Numbered from the stretch's first letter, positions 8,419 through 18,021 are shown. The stretch is 64,000 bases of DNA from Thalassolituus maritimus (GCF_900156675.1 NZ_FTOH01000008.1:62001-126000), one strand, 5' to 3'. A program made the numbers and translations. Notes: a model not told the origin generated them from the sequence alone.

Positions 8419-10344
8419 ATGAACTTCTTTCGCCATCAGGAAGAGGCGCGCCGTAACACCGGGCGCCTCATTCTGTTATTCAGCCTCGCCGTCATTGCCG
8501 TTGTCCTGACAGTTAACCTGCTGTTTATTGCCGGTATTCACTTCGCAACCTATTCATCAACCGAGGGCTCACGGGCGTTTGAGATTTATGATGGCGAGCA
8601 TTGGGCTGTCGTCAGCTTTACGACGATGGCCGTGATCCTGATTTCGAGCTTTTTCAGGCAGCTATCGCTCAGCAAAGGAAGTGATGTGGCAGATTCTCTG
8701 GGTGCCACACTTCTGGACCCCGGCAGTCGCGAAGCAGATGAAAGGCGACTCCTGAATGTCGTTGAAGAAATGGCCATTGCCTCGGGCATGCCCGTCCCGG
8801 ATGTATACGTCATGGAAGACTCCGGCATCAACGCCTTTGCCGCAGGCTACCAGCCCAGCGATGCCGTTATTGGTGTCACACGAGGCGCAATATCGGCACT
8901 GACACGCGATCAGCTTCAGGGGGTTATCGCCCACGAATTCAGTCATATTTTCAACGGCGATATGCGTATGAATATGCGCCTCACCGGCATCATCTATGGC
9001 ATCGTATTTATCGGTGAGATCGGCCGTATGATTGTCCGCGGCTCACACAACCGCGGTTTTACGACACGTCGCACAGACCCACGGGCTGCCGCCTTCGGGT
9101 TTGCACTGATGGCGATTGGCTACGGCGGCGAATTTTTCGGCCGCATGATCAAGTCAGCGGTCAGTCGCCAGCGTGAGTTTCTTGCGGATGCATCCGCTGT
9201 GCAATTTACCCGTAACCCTGATGGTATCAGTGGCGCTCTCAAAGTCATCGGTTATGGCGCGGGTTCCCGCGTTGGTTCACCGTCGGCGCTGGAGGTATCG
9301 CACTTCTTTTTTGGTCCGGTCATGCGCTTTCGCCGCGCCATGTTTGCAACGCACCCACCGCTGGATGAACGTATTCAGAAAATTCAGCCGGGCTGGGACG
9401 GGCATTATCTGCAGCCACGAATGCAGCATATCGAAGTTCGGGACTTTGCCTACAACGACAGCGATGCCATCAGCGGCTTCTCTGCAGGACAGGGCGAGGC
9501 ACCTGAAAACGTCGATAGTTCAGATACTGCAGTGGCTCACGCTGATACAGGATATGAAGCGATACCTTACGAAGCACGCGGTGAGGAATTCCTCAGAAGT
9601 GAAATCGCGATCATTAACGCGATGTCTGCAGAGGCTCTGGTGTTTGCGTTGCTGATGAGTGGCTCGACCGAAGAGACGGCGCGTGAGCAGCAGAATATGA
9701 TTCAGCAAAGGCATGGCAGCGACACCTTCCGCGAAGCCCTGCGCTACCTGAATGAAGCCAGACGCTCAGACAAAGAAGTGCGCCTTGAACTGGTCGAGCG
9801 GGCAATGCCGGCACTGCGTCGTATGTCCCTCAGGCAGTACCGCACGATGAATCAGACCCTGGTCAGCATGATTCAGCTGGATAATAAGATCGACCTGTTC
9901 GAGTGGTGTCTGTACCGACTGATTCTGCAATACCTCGGACGCCACTTCGGCACCCTCCCGGCTTTCCGTCAGAAGCGTAAGTCTGCCCACGCACTCGCCG
10001 ATGATATTGCTGTTGTACTCGCGTACGTTGCCCATGCCGGAACGAAAAATTATCAGGCTGCGGTGCTTGCGTTCGAAGCGGGAATTACATCAGAACAATT
10101 ACTGATGCGGGACTGCAACCCGGAACACGCGCCGCACAAAAGCCTGAAACCGCTTAATAAAGCATTGAGTGCTCTGATCGCAAGCGCACCGGAAGTTCGG
10201 GAGCGGGTCATGCGCGCCATTTCAGTGTGTGTGCATCACGACGGCAAAATCACGATGGAAGAGCGCGATATGATCCGCACCCTGGGCGCTATTCTGGAAA
10301 CTCCGCTCGGTATGTTCGAGAACCCGGCTGAGTTGATCGACTGA
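8419..10344 (+). CDS. M48 family membrane metalloprotease with long C-terminal extension
   Basis: A 641-aa protein. The N-terminal 100 residues hold two membrane segments, followed by an HtpX-like peptidase domain with the zinc motif HEFSH (about residue 172) and the third-ligand region EFLADASAVQF. A further membrane stretch lies near residues 215-245. After THPPLDERI (about 320) comes a 300-residue cytoplasmic extension; its end (ISVCVHHDGKITMEERDMIR) resembles the acidic repeat of TerB-like domains. Typical HtpX is about 290 aa, so the extension is the notable part. Pairing with LemA suggests membrane-protein quality control, but the substrate is unknown. Confidence 0.85.
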   Translation: MNFFRHQEEARRNTGRLILLFSLAVIAVVLTVNLLFIAGIHFATYSSTEGSRAFEIYDGEHWAVVSFTTMAVILISSFFRQLSLSKGSDVADSLGATLLDPGSREADERRLLNVVEEMAIASGMPVPDVYVMEDSGINAFAAGYQPSDAVIGVTRGAISALTRDQLQGVIAHEFSHIFNGDMRMNMRLTGIIYGIVFIGEIGRMIVRGSHNRGFTTRRTDPRAAAFGFALMAIGYGGEFFGRMIKSAVSRQREFLADASAVQFTRNPDGISGALKVIGYGAGSRVGSPSALEVSHFFFGPVMRFRRAMFATHPPLDERIQKIQPGWDGHYLQPRMQHIEVRDFAYNDSDAISGFSAGQGEAPENVDSSDTAVAHADTGYEAIPYEARGEEFLRSEIAIINAMSAEALVFALLMSGSTEETAREQQNMIQQRHGSDTFREALRYLNEARRSDKEVRLELVERAMPALRRMSLRQYRTMNQTLVSMIQLDNKIDLFEWCLYRLILQYLGRHFGTLPAFRQKRKSAHALADDIAVVLAYVAHAGTKNYQAAVLAFEAGITSEQLLMRDCNPEHAPHKSLKPLNKALSALIASAPEVRERVMRAISVCVHHDGKITMEERDMIRTLGAILETPLGMFENPAELID

Positions 10345-10374
10345 GCTGATGTACTCAAGTCAGACAGCTCCAGC

Positions 10375-12873
10375 TCAGCCTTCCCGCAATACGGTCAGCG
10401 GCGGAACCCGACTTACTCTGCGCAGCATCAAGCTGCCCGGAATCGCCAACCCAAGCGCCGTTGCCGGCGGCAACCAGAGCCACGCCCAGCCAAGACTGCT
10501 GTAGGGAATATCCAACAGGCCAATATACAAACCCGCCGTCACTAACTCCGCACCGATTAAGGCAAGCACCGCTGAAAGCACACCCAAGAGTGCGAACTCA
10601 ACCCACTGTGCCTGACGCAGCTGTTTCCGCGCTGCACCTAAGGTCCGCAGCACAGCCCCTTCAGTCAGTCGCTCGCGTGTCGATGTCAGCAACACGGATA
10701 ACATCACCAGAACAGCGCCCAGCAATACAAACACCAGAATTAGCTCGACTGCGGTCGTCAGTCGTTGCAGCAAAGTCTGCACCTGCGAAAGAATCGCGCG
10801 GGTATCAATAAAGGTGATACCCGGGTATTTCCGGATCAGAGAAACCAGTGCGCCTTCATGCTCATCGGCAAGGTGGAAGCTGGTCATGTAGCCCATAGGT
10901 AACTCTTCCGTCAGGTCAGGCGAAAGCATCATGAAAAAGTTCGGTGTCATGGCCGTCCAGTCGAGACGACGGAGACTGGTAATTTCGGCATCAAGGTCGA
11001 CGCCAGCCGCACGGAAAGTCAGCACATCCCCTAAACCCAGCCCCAGGCGCTCGGCCAGCTCGTGTTCAACGGAGACTTGCCCCGGGCCTGCGGCAGTCTG
11101 TGCCCAGTCACCACCGACGACTTCGTTATTGTCAGGCAGAGTTTCAGCCGTGGATGTAATCAGGTCACGGTTGATGGAGCGATCTTCGGCAATCTCCATC
11201 TCACTGACCGCGGTACCGTTCACTTTTACCAGACGCATGGGAATCATAGGGTACAAAGCCTGCGTCTCAATAGTATGATTCGTCAGTGACTCGGAGAATG
11301 CATCACGCTCGAAAGGCTGGATGTTCAGGGCAAAAATGTTCGGCGCATTGTCAGGCATACTGCGTTGCCAGTCGGCCAGAAGATCCGTGCGCAACATACC
11401 GATAATCAACATCACCATCAGGGTCATCGCGAACGCCAGTAGCTGCCCGGCTGTTGCGGTGTGACTGCGGCTCAGGTGCTGCCAGGCAAATCTAAGACTG
11501 AGCGGAAGTCTTCGGTTCCGCAACAGGCGCCCGGCAAGCCTCAGGCCGCCTCGCAATAACAGAAGTAAAATCAGTAACGTCGCAGCGCCGCCTATCATCA
11601 GGCCGCTGCTGAGCATGACATCCTGCGTCAGAAGAGAAAGCAGAATTGTCAGAGAGCCCAGCGCCAGCGCATAAATAAGCCAGCCCTTGAGCGGTACTGG
11701 CACAAGGTCCCGTCGCAGCACCCGGAGCGGACTGATTGAAGACAAGGGCAACAGGTGCGGTACGCCAAAACCAAACAGCCCCAGTAGACCGGCGCTGAGC
11801 CCAAGCGCCCACGCACTCGGAGTTGCTGGCGGCAGGCCTTCCGGTATCAGACCAGACAGCACCTGTAATAACCCTAGCTGCAGAATGTAGGCGAATAAGG
11901 CACCCAACAGGGTCGCTGCGCCTCCGAGAAGCAGAAGCTGGGCCAGAAAAATGCGAAGCACTGAGGCCCGCGGCAGGCCAAAGGTTCGCATCAAAGCACT
12001 GATATCAAAGTGACGCTCAGCATAACGGCGAGCACTGACCGCAACCGCAACACACGAGAGAACGACGGCAAGAATGGCCGCAAGACCAAGATAGCGGCGC
12101 GCGCGATCAAGCGAAGCCGCCATCTGCCGGTTTCCATCACCCAGGGATTCAAAAGACTGGTTGGCTTTCAGCTCGACCGAACTCTGAAACTGCTCCAGCA
12201 GACCGCCATCACCGCTTAGCATCAGCCGGTAGCGCACACGACTGCCGGGCCCCAACATAGGGCTACCCTCCAGCTCACTCCAGTGCACCATGATGCGTGG
12301 TGACAAGGTATAAAAGTTACCTCCCCGATCACTCTCCTTCTCAATAAGGCCGGTGATCCGGTAAGTTTTGCCTCCCAGATCGGCTTCATCGCCCAGGCCG
12401 ATATTCAACAACGACAGCAGGCGCGCTTCGACCCATGCTTCCCCCGGCTCTGGCCCAGACGACCGCAAGGATACAACTTCATCATCAATGCCCCGGACCA
12501 GAAGCTCGCCACGCAGGGGATAGCCATCATCGACCGCCTTTACCGCCGATAACGTCATCTGTTCACCGGCAACAACGACACTGGGGAACGTCAGAGTACG
12601 GGCTCGCTCCAGACCAAGTTCATCGGCCTCCACCAGCCACTCCTCTTCGAGCGGCGTGGTCGAACGAACCCGGAGGTCTGCACCGAGCATGTCATTGGCA
12701 CTGGACTGCATGGCCAGATCCAATCGCTGACTGAATATGGCAATCGCTGTGGTGACAGTCACAGCCAGTACCAGTGCCAGAAATATCAGCGTGAGCTCGC
12801 CACTACGCAACTCACGGCTCATCAACCTTAACGCCAGCCGAAGCTCTGTAAATCTGCCTGCGGTATTCGTCAT
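10375..12873 (-). CDS. ybbP: ABC transporter permease, YbbP/FtsX family
   Basis: An 832-aa MacB/FtsX-type permease with one N-terminal membrane helix, a long periplasmic domain (about residues 45-250), three helices, a central pair of helices, a second periplasmic domain and three C-terminal helices. It pairs with the ATPase gene just upstream; the ATPase stop and this ATG overlap by one base (TGATG). E. coli YbbAP is encoded divergently from tesA exactly as here. Its substrate is not established; lipid or hydrophobic-compound export is suspected from the link with TesA. Confidence 0.92.
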   Translation of the reverse strand: MTNTAGRFTELRLALRLMSRELRSGELTLIFLALVLAVTVTTAIAIFSQRLDLAMQSSANDMLGADLRVRSTTPLEEEWLVEADELGLERARTLTFPSVVVAGEQMTLSAVKAVDDGYPLRGELLVRGIDDEVVSLRSSGPEPGEAWVEARLLSLLNIGLGDEADLGGKTYRITGLIEKESDRGGNFYTLSPRIMVHWSELEGSPMLGPGSRVRYRLMLSGDGGLLEQFQSSVELKANQSFESLGDGNRQMAASLDRARRYLGLAAILAVVLSCVAVAVSARRYAERHFDISALMRTFGLPRASVLRIFLAQLLLLGGAATLLGALFAYILQLGLLQVLSGLIPEGLPPATPSAWALGLSAGLLGLFGFGVPHLLPLSSISPLRVLRRDLVPVPLKGWLIYALALGSLTILLSLLTQDVMLSSGLMIGGAATLLILLLLLRGGLRLAGRLLRNRRLPLSLRFAWQHLSRSHTATAGQLLAFAMTLMVMLIIGMLRTDLLADWQRSMPDNAPNIFALNIQPFERDAFSESLTNHTIETQALYPMIPMRLVKVNGTAVSEMEIAEDRSINRDLITSTAETLPDNNEVVGGDWAQTAAGPGQVSVEHELAERLGLGLGDVLTFRAAGVDLDAEITSLRRLDWTAMTPNFFMMLSPDLTEELPMGYMTSFHLADEHEGALVSLIRKYPGITFIDTRAILSQVQTLLQRLTTAVELILVFVLLGAVLVMLSVLLTSTRERLTEGAVLRTLGAARKQLRQAQWVEFALLGVLSAVLALIGAELVTAGLYIGLLDIPYSSLGWAWLWLPPATALGLAIPGSLMLRRVSRVPPLTVLREG

Positions 12874-13562
12874 CAGGCAATTTCCTCCAGCACACCGTCC
12901 GTCATTTTCAGGCGCCGGTCACAGCGCTGCGCCAGACGGTCGTCGTGTGTAACAAGCACCAGAGTGGTGGAAGACTCTTCGTTAAGCCGGAACAATAGGG
13001 ACTCAACCTGTTCGCCCGTCGCACGGTCCAGGTTGCCAGTGGGCTCATCCGCAAACAGAATTTCGGGCTGCCCGGCGAAGGCACGGGCCAATGCCACACG
13101 CTGCTGCTCACCACCCGACAACTGGCTTGGATAATGCGCAAGCCGATCAGCCAACCCCACGGAATGAAGCAGTCCGGTTGCTTCTTTATCAGCATTTTTC
13201 TTGCCGACGATCTCAAGCGGCAGCATCACATTCTCGAGCGCGGTCAGCCCCTGAAGCAGATGAAAATTCTGGAACACGAAAGCGACACCACCGGCGCGAA
13301 TGGCCGCACGCTGGTCTTCATCCAGCCCTCTCATAGGTTGCTCGAGCAGAGTGACTTCCCCCTCTGAAGGCAAATCGAGGCCCGCAAGAATACCCAGTAA
13401 TGTCGACTTCCCACTGCCTGATGCACCGACAATGGCCACACTTTCCCCACGCTTGATATGCAACGAAACACCCTTCAGGATGGTCAGAGGTTCTTCGCCA
13501 CTGCGAACTGTTTTCACTAAGTGATCGGCACTGAGAGAGGTAATATCTGTGTTGTCCGGCAT
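12873..13562 (-). CDS. ybbA: ABC transporter ATP-binding protein YbbA
   Basis: A 229-aa ATPase of the LolD/MacB type. Walker A is GASGSGKST, the signature is LSGGEQQRVALARA and Walker B is ILFADEPTGNLD. The ATG at 13562 gives the family length (E. coli YbbA 228 aa); the open frame continues to 13811 but that part is antisense to tesA. It energises the adjacent YbbP permease. It is divergent from tesA, with only about 31 bases between the two start codons if tesA begins at 13594, so their promoters overlap. Confidence 0.93.
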   Translation of the reverse strand: MPDNTDITSLSADHLVKTVRSGEEPLTILKGVSLHIKRGESVAIVGASGSGKSTLLGILAGLDLPSEGEVTLLEQPMRGLDEDQRAAIRAGGVAFVFQNFHLLQGLTALENVMLPLEIVGKKNADKEATGLLHSVGLADRLAHYPSQLSGGEQQRVALARAFAGQPEILFADEPTGNLDRATGEQVESLLFRLNEESSTTLVLVTHDDRLAQRCDRRLKMTDGVLEEIA

Positions 13563-13593
13563 ACCGAAGCGTTTCCTGAAAGTTAAATCGTTA

Positions 13594-14232
13594 ATGTCAG
13601 TGTTTATCACTCTGGCGATATTTGTCTGTTCTGTCGCCCAGGCAGAAGAACAGACACAGCAACCACCAAAGCTGCTGATTGTTGGCGACAGTATCAGTGC
13701 GGGGTTTGGCGTCCCGGTAGAAAAACAATGGCCTCTGCTATTAGAGCAGAAACTGCAGAACCGGTTTCCGCAACTCACTGTTGTCGTCGCTGCAATTAGC
13801 GGCGATACCACCTCTGGCGGTCGCAGCCGCTTACCCGCCTTATTAGAGCGCCATCAACCTGACGTCACTTTGCTAGCACTCGGCGGCAACGACGCATTGA
13901 GAGGTTCACCACTCTCGCTGGTCAGAAATAATCTGACGGCCATGATTGAGGCCACACAGGAATCAGGCTCAGAGGTTGTTCTGGCTGGCATGCAGATCCC
14001 ACCTAATTATGGGCCAGCATACACAGAGGGCTTCAGAACTCTGTATATAGAACTGTCAGGAAGTTACAACACAGGTCTGGTGCCTTTCCTGCTGGAGGGC
14101 GTGGCAACAGTAGATGGCATGATGCAGGACGATGGCATTCATCCCACAACAGAGGCGCAACCGGCACTGGCCGATAATGTTGCGCCCGAAGTGATTAAGC
14201 TGATTACTCCTCAGGCAATGCCTGCGGAGTAA
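13594..14232 (+). CDS. tesA: TesA-like SGNH esterase/lysophospholipase
   Basis: About 212 aa, periplasmic. Signal peptide ends SVAQAEE. SGNH blocks are GDSISAGFG (catalytic Ser), GGND (LALGGNDALRG) and DGIHPT (catalytic Asp/His). E. coli TesA is thioesterase I, protease I and lysophospholipase L1. The start is uncertain: ATG 13594 gives a signal peptide with no basic residues, whereas in-frame GTG 13549 or TTG 13552 would add KRFLKVK. Its last codons (PQAMPAE) and TAA lie inside a 31-bp near-palindrome that also encodes the end of the convergent lipocalin. Confidence 0.9.
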   Translation: MSVFITLAIFVCSVAQAEEQTQQPPKLLIVGDSISAGFGVPVEKQWPLLLEQKLQNRFPQLTVVVAAISGDTTSGGRSRLPALLERHQPDVTLLALGGNDALRGSPLSLVRNNLTAMIEATQESGSEVVLAGMQIPPNYGPAYTEGFRTLYIELSGSYNTGLVPFLLEGVATVDGMMQDDGIHPTTEAQPALADNVAPEVIKLITPQAMPAE

Positions 14233-14233
14233 T
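14203..14233. repeat. 31-bp near-perfect palindrome spanning both stop codons of tesA and blc
   Basis: The sequence from ATTACTCC (14203-14210) to GGAGTAAT (14226-14233) equals its reverse complement except for one mismatched pair and the central base. TesA therefore ends TPQAMPAE and the lipocalin ends TPQALPEE, each stop TAA lying in an arm. The likely role is a shared bidirectional terminator or mRNA 3' end; no long T-run follows on either strand. Confidence 0.85.
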
Positions 14234-14743
14234 AACAAGCTCGCTCGTATCCACGCCCAGTGCTTCCAGTTCGCCAAGAATCATTGAGTATGTGTTCTCG
14301 CTCATCTCCGGCGAGCGACTCAGTATAAACAGGGTGTATTCAAAGGGATCAGTGACCGCCGCATACTCGTAACCCGCCTCATCCAGAACAACGATCAGAT
14401 AGTTCGGGTATGGCAGGTCTGGCGCTCCGGGGAACACAACTTTGAGCTTGGAGTTCGTCTCTTCATCCCAGATAGTCGCGTTACCCGTGATCTGGTTCAG
14501 TTCGCCGTCCAGATTGTCCTGATATCCCTTATTCAGCACTTCGACCGAGCCATCCTCGAGCAGAGTATATTCTGCGGTTACCCCAACCAACCCCTCGTTA
14601 AACGAGACTTCATTGGCGGCGATCTGGTACCAGAGCCCCATATAGCGCGGGATATCAACAAAAGGGACAGTTTCAACAATACGACAGGCTGACAGAGATA
14701 AAGCTGTCAGAGTAAGCAGTATGAGACGGGTGAGGTGCTGCAT
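14204..14743 (-). CDS. blc: Outer-membrane lipocalin Blc
   Basis: A 179-aa bacterial lipocalin lipoprotein. The signal peptide ends with the lipobox SLSAC. The lipocalin motif RYMGLWYQIAANE (G-x-W) follows, then the beta-barrel strands, with the typical YAAVTDPFEYTLFILSR late motif. Blc binds lysophospholipids or fatty acids at the outer membrane, a role that would complement the neighbouring lysophospholipase TesA. It converges on tesA with a 29-base coding overlap in the palindrome at 14203-14233. E. coli Blc is 177 aa, so the length is normal. Confidence 0.92.
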   Translation of the reverse strand: MQHLTRLILLTLTALSLSACRIVETVPFVDIPRYMGLWYQIAANEVSFNEGLVGVTAEYTLLEDGSVEVLNKGYQDNLDGELNQITGNATIWDEETNSKLKVVFPGAPDLPYPNYLIVVLDEAGYEYAAVTDPFEYTLFILSRSPEMSENTYSMILGELEALGVDTSELVITPQALPEE

Positions 14744-14830
14744 GGTTATCTCCTGAGTCTGTGTGCATAATCAATATATACAAAAGCTATACACAAACAA
14801 TACAGAAGACAAGACACAGTTCAAGTCAGA

Positions 14831-15427
14831 TCAGGAAATACCGCGCTCCCGCAGTGCCGCAATCGCCTGAGCACGATTTGCCACTTCAAGCTTACTGAAA
14901 AGATTGGACGTATAGTTCTTCACTGTCCCCAGACTCAAGCAACACTGATCTGCGATTTGCTGATTCGTCATGCCCGCAACCAGACAGCGTGCGACCTCGA
15001 ATTCCCGCACGCTCAGGTCCCAGTCCTGAGGGTGATGGCTCAAGGCCGGAAATACCTGCTCACCGGTGGCCACCGCCTGCAGCGCCGAGACCAGCTCAGT
15101 GATTTCCACACTCTTTGCCAACCAGCCTGAAGCGCCATTGCGACGGGCCTCACGACTTAACGCCGCATCCGCGAAAGTCGAAAGAAAGACCACTGGAGTG
15201 CGCAGTGCTGGCTTCAGAGACTTGAGGGTTTCTATGCCGTCCTGACCGGGCATATGGAAATCAAGCAATACCAGGTCACACCCGGAAGGGTGCTCGCCTA
15301 ACCAGTCTTTCAATGACTGCCCTGACTCAAAAGTAGCAACGACCTTAAACGCCCCCGACATCTCCAGCAGGGTTGCTACGCCCTGCTGAACCAACGCCTG
15401 ATCATCAACCAGAACGAGCTTCATCAT
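14831..15427 (-). CDS. NarL/LuxR-family response regulator
   Basis: A 198-aa response regulator. The receiver domain has the acidic pair DDQ near residue 7, the phosphoacceptor Asp in LVLLDFHMPG and the conserved Thr/Ser of FLSTFAD. A LuxR-type HTH occupies about residues 135-195 (MTNQQIADQCCLSLGTVKNYTSNLFSKL region). It starts inside the last codons of the sensor kinase gene (ATGA overlap at 15424-15427), so they form one two-component unit. Target genes cannot be told from the sequence; the OmpA-type gene at 16863 is the nearest divergent neighbour. Confidence 0.92.
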   Translation of the reverse strand: MMKLVLVDDQALVQQGVATLLEMSGAFKVVATFESGQSLKDWLGEHPSGCDLVLLDFHMPGQDGIETLKSLKPALRTPVVFLSTFADAALSREARRNGASGWLAKSVEITELVSALQAVATGEQVFPALSHHPQDWDLSVREFEVARCLVAGMTNQQIADQCCLSLGTVKNYTSNLFSKLEVANRAQAIAALRERGIS

Positions 15428-16614
15428 ACGCTGGCCTCCGGCAGAGTGATGTTCCAGGTCAGCTCATTGTCATCGGACATTGCTACCAAAAAGCGTCCAT
15501 CCATCGCGGCTATCCTCTCCTCAACACCAGAGAGTCCGTTGCCATAACTGAATTCCCCTGTGTATTCCGCAAGATCCCGGAGCGTTAACTCTATATTGCC
15601 ATTACTGTAACAACTGCGGATTTCGACTTCGCGCCCCTCAGAGTGTTTCATCACATTGGTCAGAAACTCACGCACCACTGACAGCAGAGTTTCACAACAC
15701 TGAGGGTCGGAGATCTTCACCTTCTCATCCCACAAAGTCGTGACTTGAAGCGTTGTAGCCTGATCAACCAGATCGGTTAAAGCATCATAGAAATGAGCGG
15801 AAGGCACCTGACGTAACCCCGATACAATGTCATCCAGAACAGCGAACATCTTCCTGCTGGCATCCCGCGAGCGTTCCAGAGGCGCGACAATATCATCAGA
15901 CAACTCTAAGCGGCCGGCCTGCTGCTCGAGAATCTGAAGATTCATATGCAGAGTCGCGAGCTCGTGCCCCATATTATCGTGCAGGTTATGACGGATATTA
16001 CGCCTTTCCAGCATCCGTTCAGATTCGGCTATCTGAGCCTGTGCCATGCGCAGCTCATCACCCATAACCCGCAAACGCCTGACCTCACTGATCTCAACTA
16101 CGATACTCAGGCCAAAGCTCCACAAGACCAGCTGCATAAGCATGCACAAACAGAAAATAAGCCATTGATCCTGTGGGAACTGCATCGCAAACAACACGGC
16201 GACCAACATATTGAAGCTGAGTGAATATTTGGGTGAAAAACGGACAACAAGAGACGCCGAGTTCACCACCATCAACACCGCGTAGGGCGCACTTTCGGAA
16301 GGTACCTCAGCAACGCCCATCAGAAGAATGGAGCTCAGATGTGACCCCACCAGATACAACCAGAACCGCCAGTCGCGATTATCGACGCGCCAGGCGAGGT
16401 TGTTCATCAGCAACTCCCGGGTGCCCAGAAATGCCAGAGCACAGAAGCAGAAAACGCTGGTCGCCATCAGTGAAGTAGCCAGCATTCTTTGCTCCGGAGG
16501 ACACACCGACAAAACTATGTAGGCAGCGATTGCCCAGGCAATGATACCTAGCGTGATGATGATACCTGCGCGCAGAATATAGGGTATCCGCAGAGGCAGA
16601 GTGACGGAGTCCAT
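15424..16614 (-). CDS. DesK-like sensor histidine kinase
   Basis: A 396-aa membrane kinase. About six hydrophobic helices fill residues 10-180 with no large periplasmic loop, then a coiled coil, then the HisKA_3 motif RRNIRHNLHDNMGHELATL containing the phosphorylated His. The HATPase has the N-box FLTNVMKH and the G-box YGNGLSGVEERI. This architecture (multi-helix sensor without sensory loop) is that of DesK/NarL-system kinases that sense membrane state or membrane-embedded signals. It is followed by its response regulator with a 4-base overlap. Confidence 0.9.
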   Translation of the reverse strand: MDSVTLPLRIPYILRAGIIITLGIIAWAIAAYIVLSVCPPEQRMLATSLMATSVFCFCALAFLGTRELLMNNLAWRVDNRDWRFWLYLVGSHLSSILLMGVAEVPSESAPYAVLMVVNSASLVVRFSPKYSLSFNMLVAVLFAMQFPQDQWLIFCLCMLMQLVLWSFGLSIVVEISEVRRLRVMGDELRMAQAQIAESERMLERRNIRHNLHDNMGHELATLHMNLQILEQQAGRLELSDDIVAPLERSRDASRKMFAVLDDIVSGLRQVPSAHFYDALTDLVDQATTLQVTTLWDEKVKISDPQCCETLLSVVREFLTNVMKHSEGREVEIRSCYSNGNIELTLRDLAEYTGEFSYGNGLSGVEERIAAMDGRFLVAMSDDNELTWNITLPEASV

Positions 16615-16862
16615 GTGAGAAATACCAGTTGTTATCGTTATGGCGCTCAGAGTATTTCATCCTCACCGGGTCAGCAAATGATGAGAATCAGAAACCATGC
16701 TGTCAGTGATTAAGCCTTTGCTAATAAGTACGAATAAAGTACCACTTTTGTGATCTATTTCCTTGATAACTGCCTGCCAAGTGTATGACTGACGCGTTGC
16801 CGCTGTAGCTTTGGATTGCAAGCTTAGGTAAAGTTCGGAGGCTATCGATTGGGGGATTGATT

Positions 16863-17945
16863 ATGAAACGTTCATTACTTAGCGCAGCCATTCTGACCGC
16901 GACCTCTGCGTCAGTTATGGCTCAGGATTTACCTTATTACTTCACGGTGGGCGCCGCGCACACTGAAAACGAAATCAGCGTTGATCACTTCGGCGATCAC
17001 ATGAAGCACAGTTACACCAACGAACTCTCTCTGGGTTACATGCTCAAAGACAACCTCGCTCTTGAGGGTAGCTTTGTTATTCCATCCGTCATCCAGGACG
17101 ATTCGCGCGCAGATATCGAGCAGTTCCGTTTCAGCAGTCTGTATTTCCTGTCTGACGACGCCCTGAAACCTTACCTGACCGCAGGTCTGGGTTTTGAGGA
17201 GATGCGTACAGACGGTGGCAGCGCTTCAAACGCTCTGGCTTCTCTGGGTGCTGGTGTGCAGTACGATTCTTCGGAGCGTATATTTGCGCGCGCTGAAATC
17301 CGCTATGACGACATGATCAACGAATATCCAGAACACATGAATTACGTCATCGAAGTGGGTTACCGTTTCGGTTCTGCTGCGGTCGCTGCGGCTTCAACTG
17401 CGGCAGCGGGTAGCACAGTAGCCAGCAACAATATGGCTGACGACAGCCAGCTGACCGCTGAACAGGTCAACGAGCTTCCAGCGACAGCGGCCGGCATCCC
17501 AGCCAAATCCGCTTTTGAAGACAGTGACAATGATGGCGTCGCTGACAGCGTTGATCAGTGTGCAAATACCGGTAAGGTGGCCATGGTTGACAGCAATGGT
17601 TGTGACCTGATCAAAACCGTCGAAGCTCTGCTGCGCTTCCCGCTGAACAAAGCTGGTATGCCGGGCAAAGCGACTGCTTACCTGGATCAGATTGCCGCTC
17701 AGGCGAAAGAAGATAAAGATCTGAAGATCATCGTAAAAGGTCATGCTGACGAGACTGGCAGTGATGAATTCAATCAGTTCATCTCTATGGAACGTGCGAA
17801 AACCATTGGTAACTATCTGATGGCTCGTGGCGTAAGCAAAGATTCGATTGAACTGAGAGCGCTGAGTGATTCTCAGCCGATTGCTGATAACACCACCGAA
17901 GAAGGCCGCCAGCTCAACCGTCGCGTTGAACTGACCGTCGAATAA
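16863..17945 (+). CDS. OmpA family outer-membrane protein with one TSP3 repeat
   Basis: A 360-aa protein. The signal peptide ends SVMAQ. Residues about 20-170 form an eight-stranded-type beta-barrel ending GYRFG. An alanine-rich linker and one thrombospondin type-3 calcium-binding repeat (DSDNDGVADSVDQC) follow, then an OmpA peptidoglycan-binding domain (VKGHADETG, with RAKTIGNYL and NRRVELTV). It anchors the outer membrane to peptidoglycan. ATG 16863 is preferred to the in-frame TTG at 16857. A strong terminator follows at 17966, so it is a single-gene unit. Confidence 0.9.
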   Translation: MKRSLLSAAILTATSASVMAQDLPYYFTVGAAHTENEISVDHFGDHMKHSYTNELSLGYMLKDNLALEGSFVIPSVIQDDSRADIEQFRFSSLYFLSDDALKPYLTAGLGFEEMRTDGGSASNALASLGAGVQYDSSERIFARAEIRYDDMINEYPEHMNYVIEVGYRFGSAAVAAASTAAAGSTVASNNMADDSQLTAEQVNELPATAAGIPAKSAFEDSDNDGVADSVDQCANTGKVAMVDSNGCDLIKTVEALLRFPLNKAGMPGKATAYLDQIAAQAKEDKDLKIIVKGHADETGSDEFNQFISMERAKTIGNYLMARGVSKDSIELRALSDSQPIADNTTEEGRQLNRRVELTVE

Positions 17946-17965
17946 CGGTTTGTAGCATATTATCA

Positions 17966-17990
17966 GGGAGGCTCAGGCCTCCCTTTTTTT
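17966..17990 (+). terminator. Intrinsic terminator of the OmpA-family gene
   Basis: Hairpin GGGAGGC-TCAG-GCCTCCC followed by seven T, 20 bases after the stop codon. Confidence 0.93.
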
Positions 17991-18021
17991 GATCTGCGCT
18001 TTGTGTTCTGGGCCAGCCAGC

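Noticed and set aside
9173-9655. 160-codon plus-strand frame inside the M48 protease gene
   Set aside because: It is a shifted frame in a gene with intact zinc motifs and matching upstream and downstream domains.
13563-13811. N-terminal extension of ybbA upstream of 13562
   Set aside because: The extra residues are antisense to tesA, are Cys/Ser-rich and do not match the family; ATG 13562 gives the expected length.
16740-16760. Half of a CRP-like site (TGTGAT) upstream of the OmpA gene
   Set aside because: No matching TCACA half-site at the required distance.
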